Assembly: GCA_025061245.1 (NCBI GenBank)
Contig: JANZKD010000126.1
Location: 1-5,770, forward strand
DNA from: Candidatus Culexmicrobium profundum
GTDB lineage: Archaea; Thermoproteota; Methanomethylicia; Culexarchaeales; Culexmicrobiaceae
Length of the DNA stretch: 5,770 bases
Direction: 5' to 3'
Part shown: positions 4,895 to 5,770 of the stretch, piece after piece
Numbering within the stretch: position 1 is the stretch's first letter
How the letters are laid out: the number at the start of each line of letters is the position of its first letter
The notes under the pieces: generated by a model
What the model was told of the DNA's origin: nothing
Seen by the model: only the letters and a program-made list of their open reading frames with translations
Databases searched by the model: none
Made by a program: the position numbers and the translations under genes

Positions 4895-5770
4895 TTGGAG
4901 ATTGGATTAAATCTTGAGTTATGCCGCTATTTAGGTTTTCTTTTAAGTAAAATTCGTTTTTATCCTTCATCATTTACTGATGAATTATATTATCCTAGTT
5001 TAGATTGCGATGATGAATTGGTTGCAGATTACTTTTTCTTCATGGTTGCAATTGATCATAGAACTGGTATTGGTGATATGCCTTTTAATGGGCGTATTCA
5101 TGGAAGAGAGTTTCGTGGTGCAAATTTACTTTGGAGGCTTGGTAAATTAAAGTTTAATTCCGATCCTGAAATCTTTTTACCTCATAATATGAAGAATATT
5201 TCAACTCATGATATTCTTGAATGGTTTAGAGTTGACTTTCCCCTACCTAAATGGGTTTGGGATCCTGATGTTAGAGCTTTTCTTCTTAGAGATGCAGCAA
5301 CTAAGCTTATTAAGCATTATAATGGTTCTGTTCTGAATTTGATAGAGGAGTCGAAGGGTTATCTCTATCATAATGGTGAGGGGTTGATTGAAAGACTTAA
5401 AATTTTTAGAGCTTATGAGGATCCAGTTGAGAAGAAGGCTTTTTTACTTGTAAAGTTTCTTGAGAGGCGTGGTCTTTTTGAAGTGAAGGATGAAGATAAT
5501 CTCAATGTTGCAGTTGATAATCATCTAACTAGAATTGCCTTGAGATTGGGAATAGTTCACGTTGACGATGAAACTTTAAATAAGATTAGTGAGGGGAAAA
5601 GCTTTACTTCAACTGAAGACTATGCACTTAGAATTAGAGTTAGGGAGACATATAAACTGGTTTCAGCCTTCTCTAAGGTTAGGGCAACAGTTCTAGATGA
5701 TTTTCTATGGTTGTTTGGTAAGTATTGTTGTAGACGTGATGCACCTGTATGCGTGACTGGTTGTAATAGG
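4895..5770 (+). CDS. HhH-GPD/EndoIII-like Fe-S protein, 3'-partial
   Basis: Likely a DNA glycosylase relative; exact activity unknown. 292 residues are visible from a TTG start, and the frame runs off the window open. The N-terminal part holds AIDHRTGIG (52-60) and GREFRGANLLWRLGKL, which I do not recognise as a named domain. The C-terminal half resembles EndoIII. NVAVDNHLTRIALRLGIV aligns with the catalytic-aspartate segment VDTHxxRxxNRLG, placing the likely catalytic Asp at 208. DDFLWLFGKYCC then leads into Cys279-X6-Cys286-X3-Cys290, resembling the EndoIII/MutY [4Fe-4S] loop (C-X6-C-X2-C-X5-C); a fourth Cys would lie beyond the window. Where the hairpin LPGVGxKTA is expected there is AYEDPVEKKAFLL (173-185), so the helix-hairpin-helix is replaced or degenerate and the EndoIII lysine is not clearly placed. 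It could be a glycosylase with unusual substrates, an RNA or nucleotide N-glycosidase, or a non-catalytic relative. It is divergent from Pelota. Confidence 0.65.
   Translation, partial: MEIGLNLELCRYLGFLLSKIRFYPSSFTDELYYPSLDCDDELVADYFFFMVAIDHRTGIGDMPFNGRIHGREFRGANLLWRLGKLKFNSDPEIFLPHNMKNISTHDILEWFRVDFPLPKWVWDPDVRAFLLRDAATKLIKHYNGSVLNLIEESKGYLYHNGEGLIERLKIFRAYEDPVEKKAFLLVKFLERRGLFEVKDEDNLNVAVDNHLTRIALRLGIVHVDDETLNKISEGKSFTSTEDYALRIRVRETYKLVSAFSKVRATVLDDFLWLFGKYCCRRDAPVCVTGCNR

Overview
The window reads as low-GC chromosomal DNA from an archaeon. The elongation factor 2 has the archaeal/eukaryotic form with a diphthamide-site histidine, and its switch I reads RQMT as in crenarchaeal (TACK-type) EF-2. 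There is also archaeal Pelota, a two-unit Lrp/AsnC-like regulator, TATA-box promoter candidates and a canonical archaeal C/D box guide RNA. I cannot assign a genus; a thermophilic or deep-branching TACK lineage is the best inference.

Layout. Positions 1-2021 (+) carry EF-2, cut off by the window start so that the P-loop is missing. It converges on a group of minus-strand genes. Just past the EF-2 stop lies a purine-rich tract (about 2055-2193 on the minus strand). It encodes a 51-residue protein made almost entirely of glutamate and tryptophan (2053-2208, GTG start, strong Shine-Dalgarno). Upstream of it on the same strand is a 380-residue regulator with two winged-helix units (2328-3470). 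The gap 3471-3726 holds the regulator's promoter and ribosome binding site, a T-run terminator candidate and a 58-nt C/D box sRNA (3657-3714). The sRNA starts about a dozen bases after the stop of Pelota (3727-4809). Pelota is divergent from a plus-strand gene (4895 to beyond the window end) that resembles an Fe-S HhH-GPD DNA glycosylase. The two share an intergenic region with one TATA element readable in both directions.

How the genes fit together. EF-2 (translocation), Pelota (rescue of stalled ribosomes) and a guide RNA whose two 12-nt guides both look complementary to tRNA segments form a loose translation theme. The least explained objects are the Glu/Trp miniprotein beside a duplicated Lrp-like regulator and the glycosylase-like protein with an altered helix-hairpin-helix. 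These two, and the sRNA targets, deserve follow-up.
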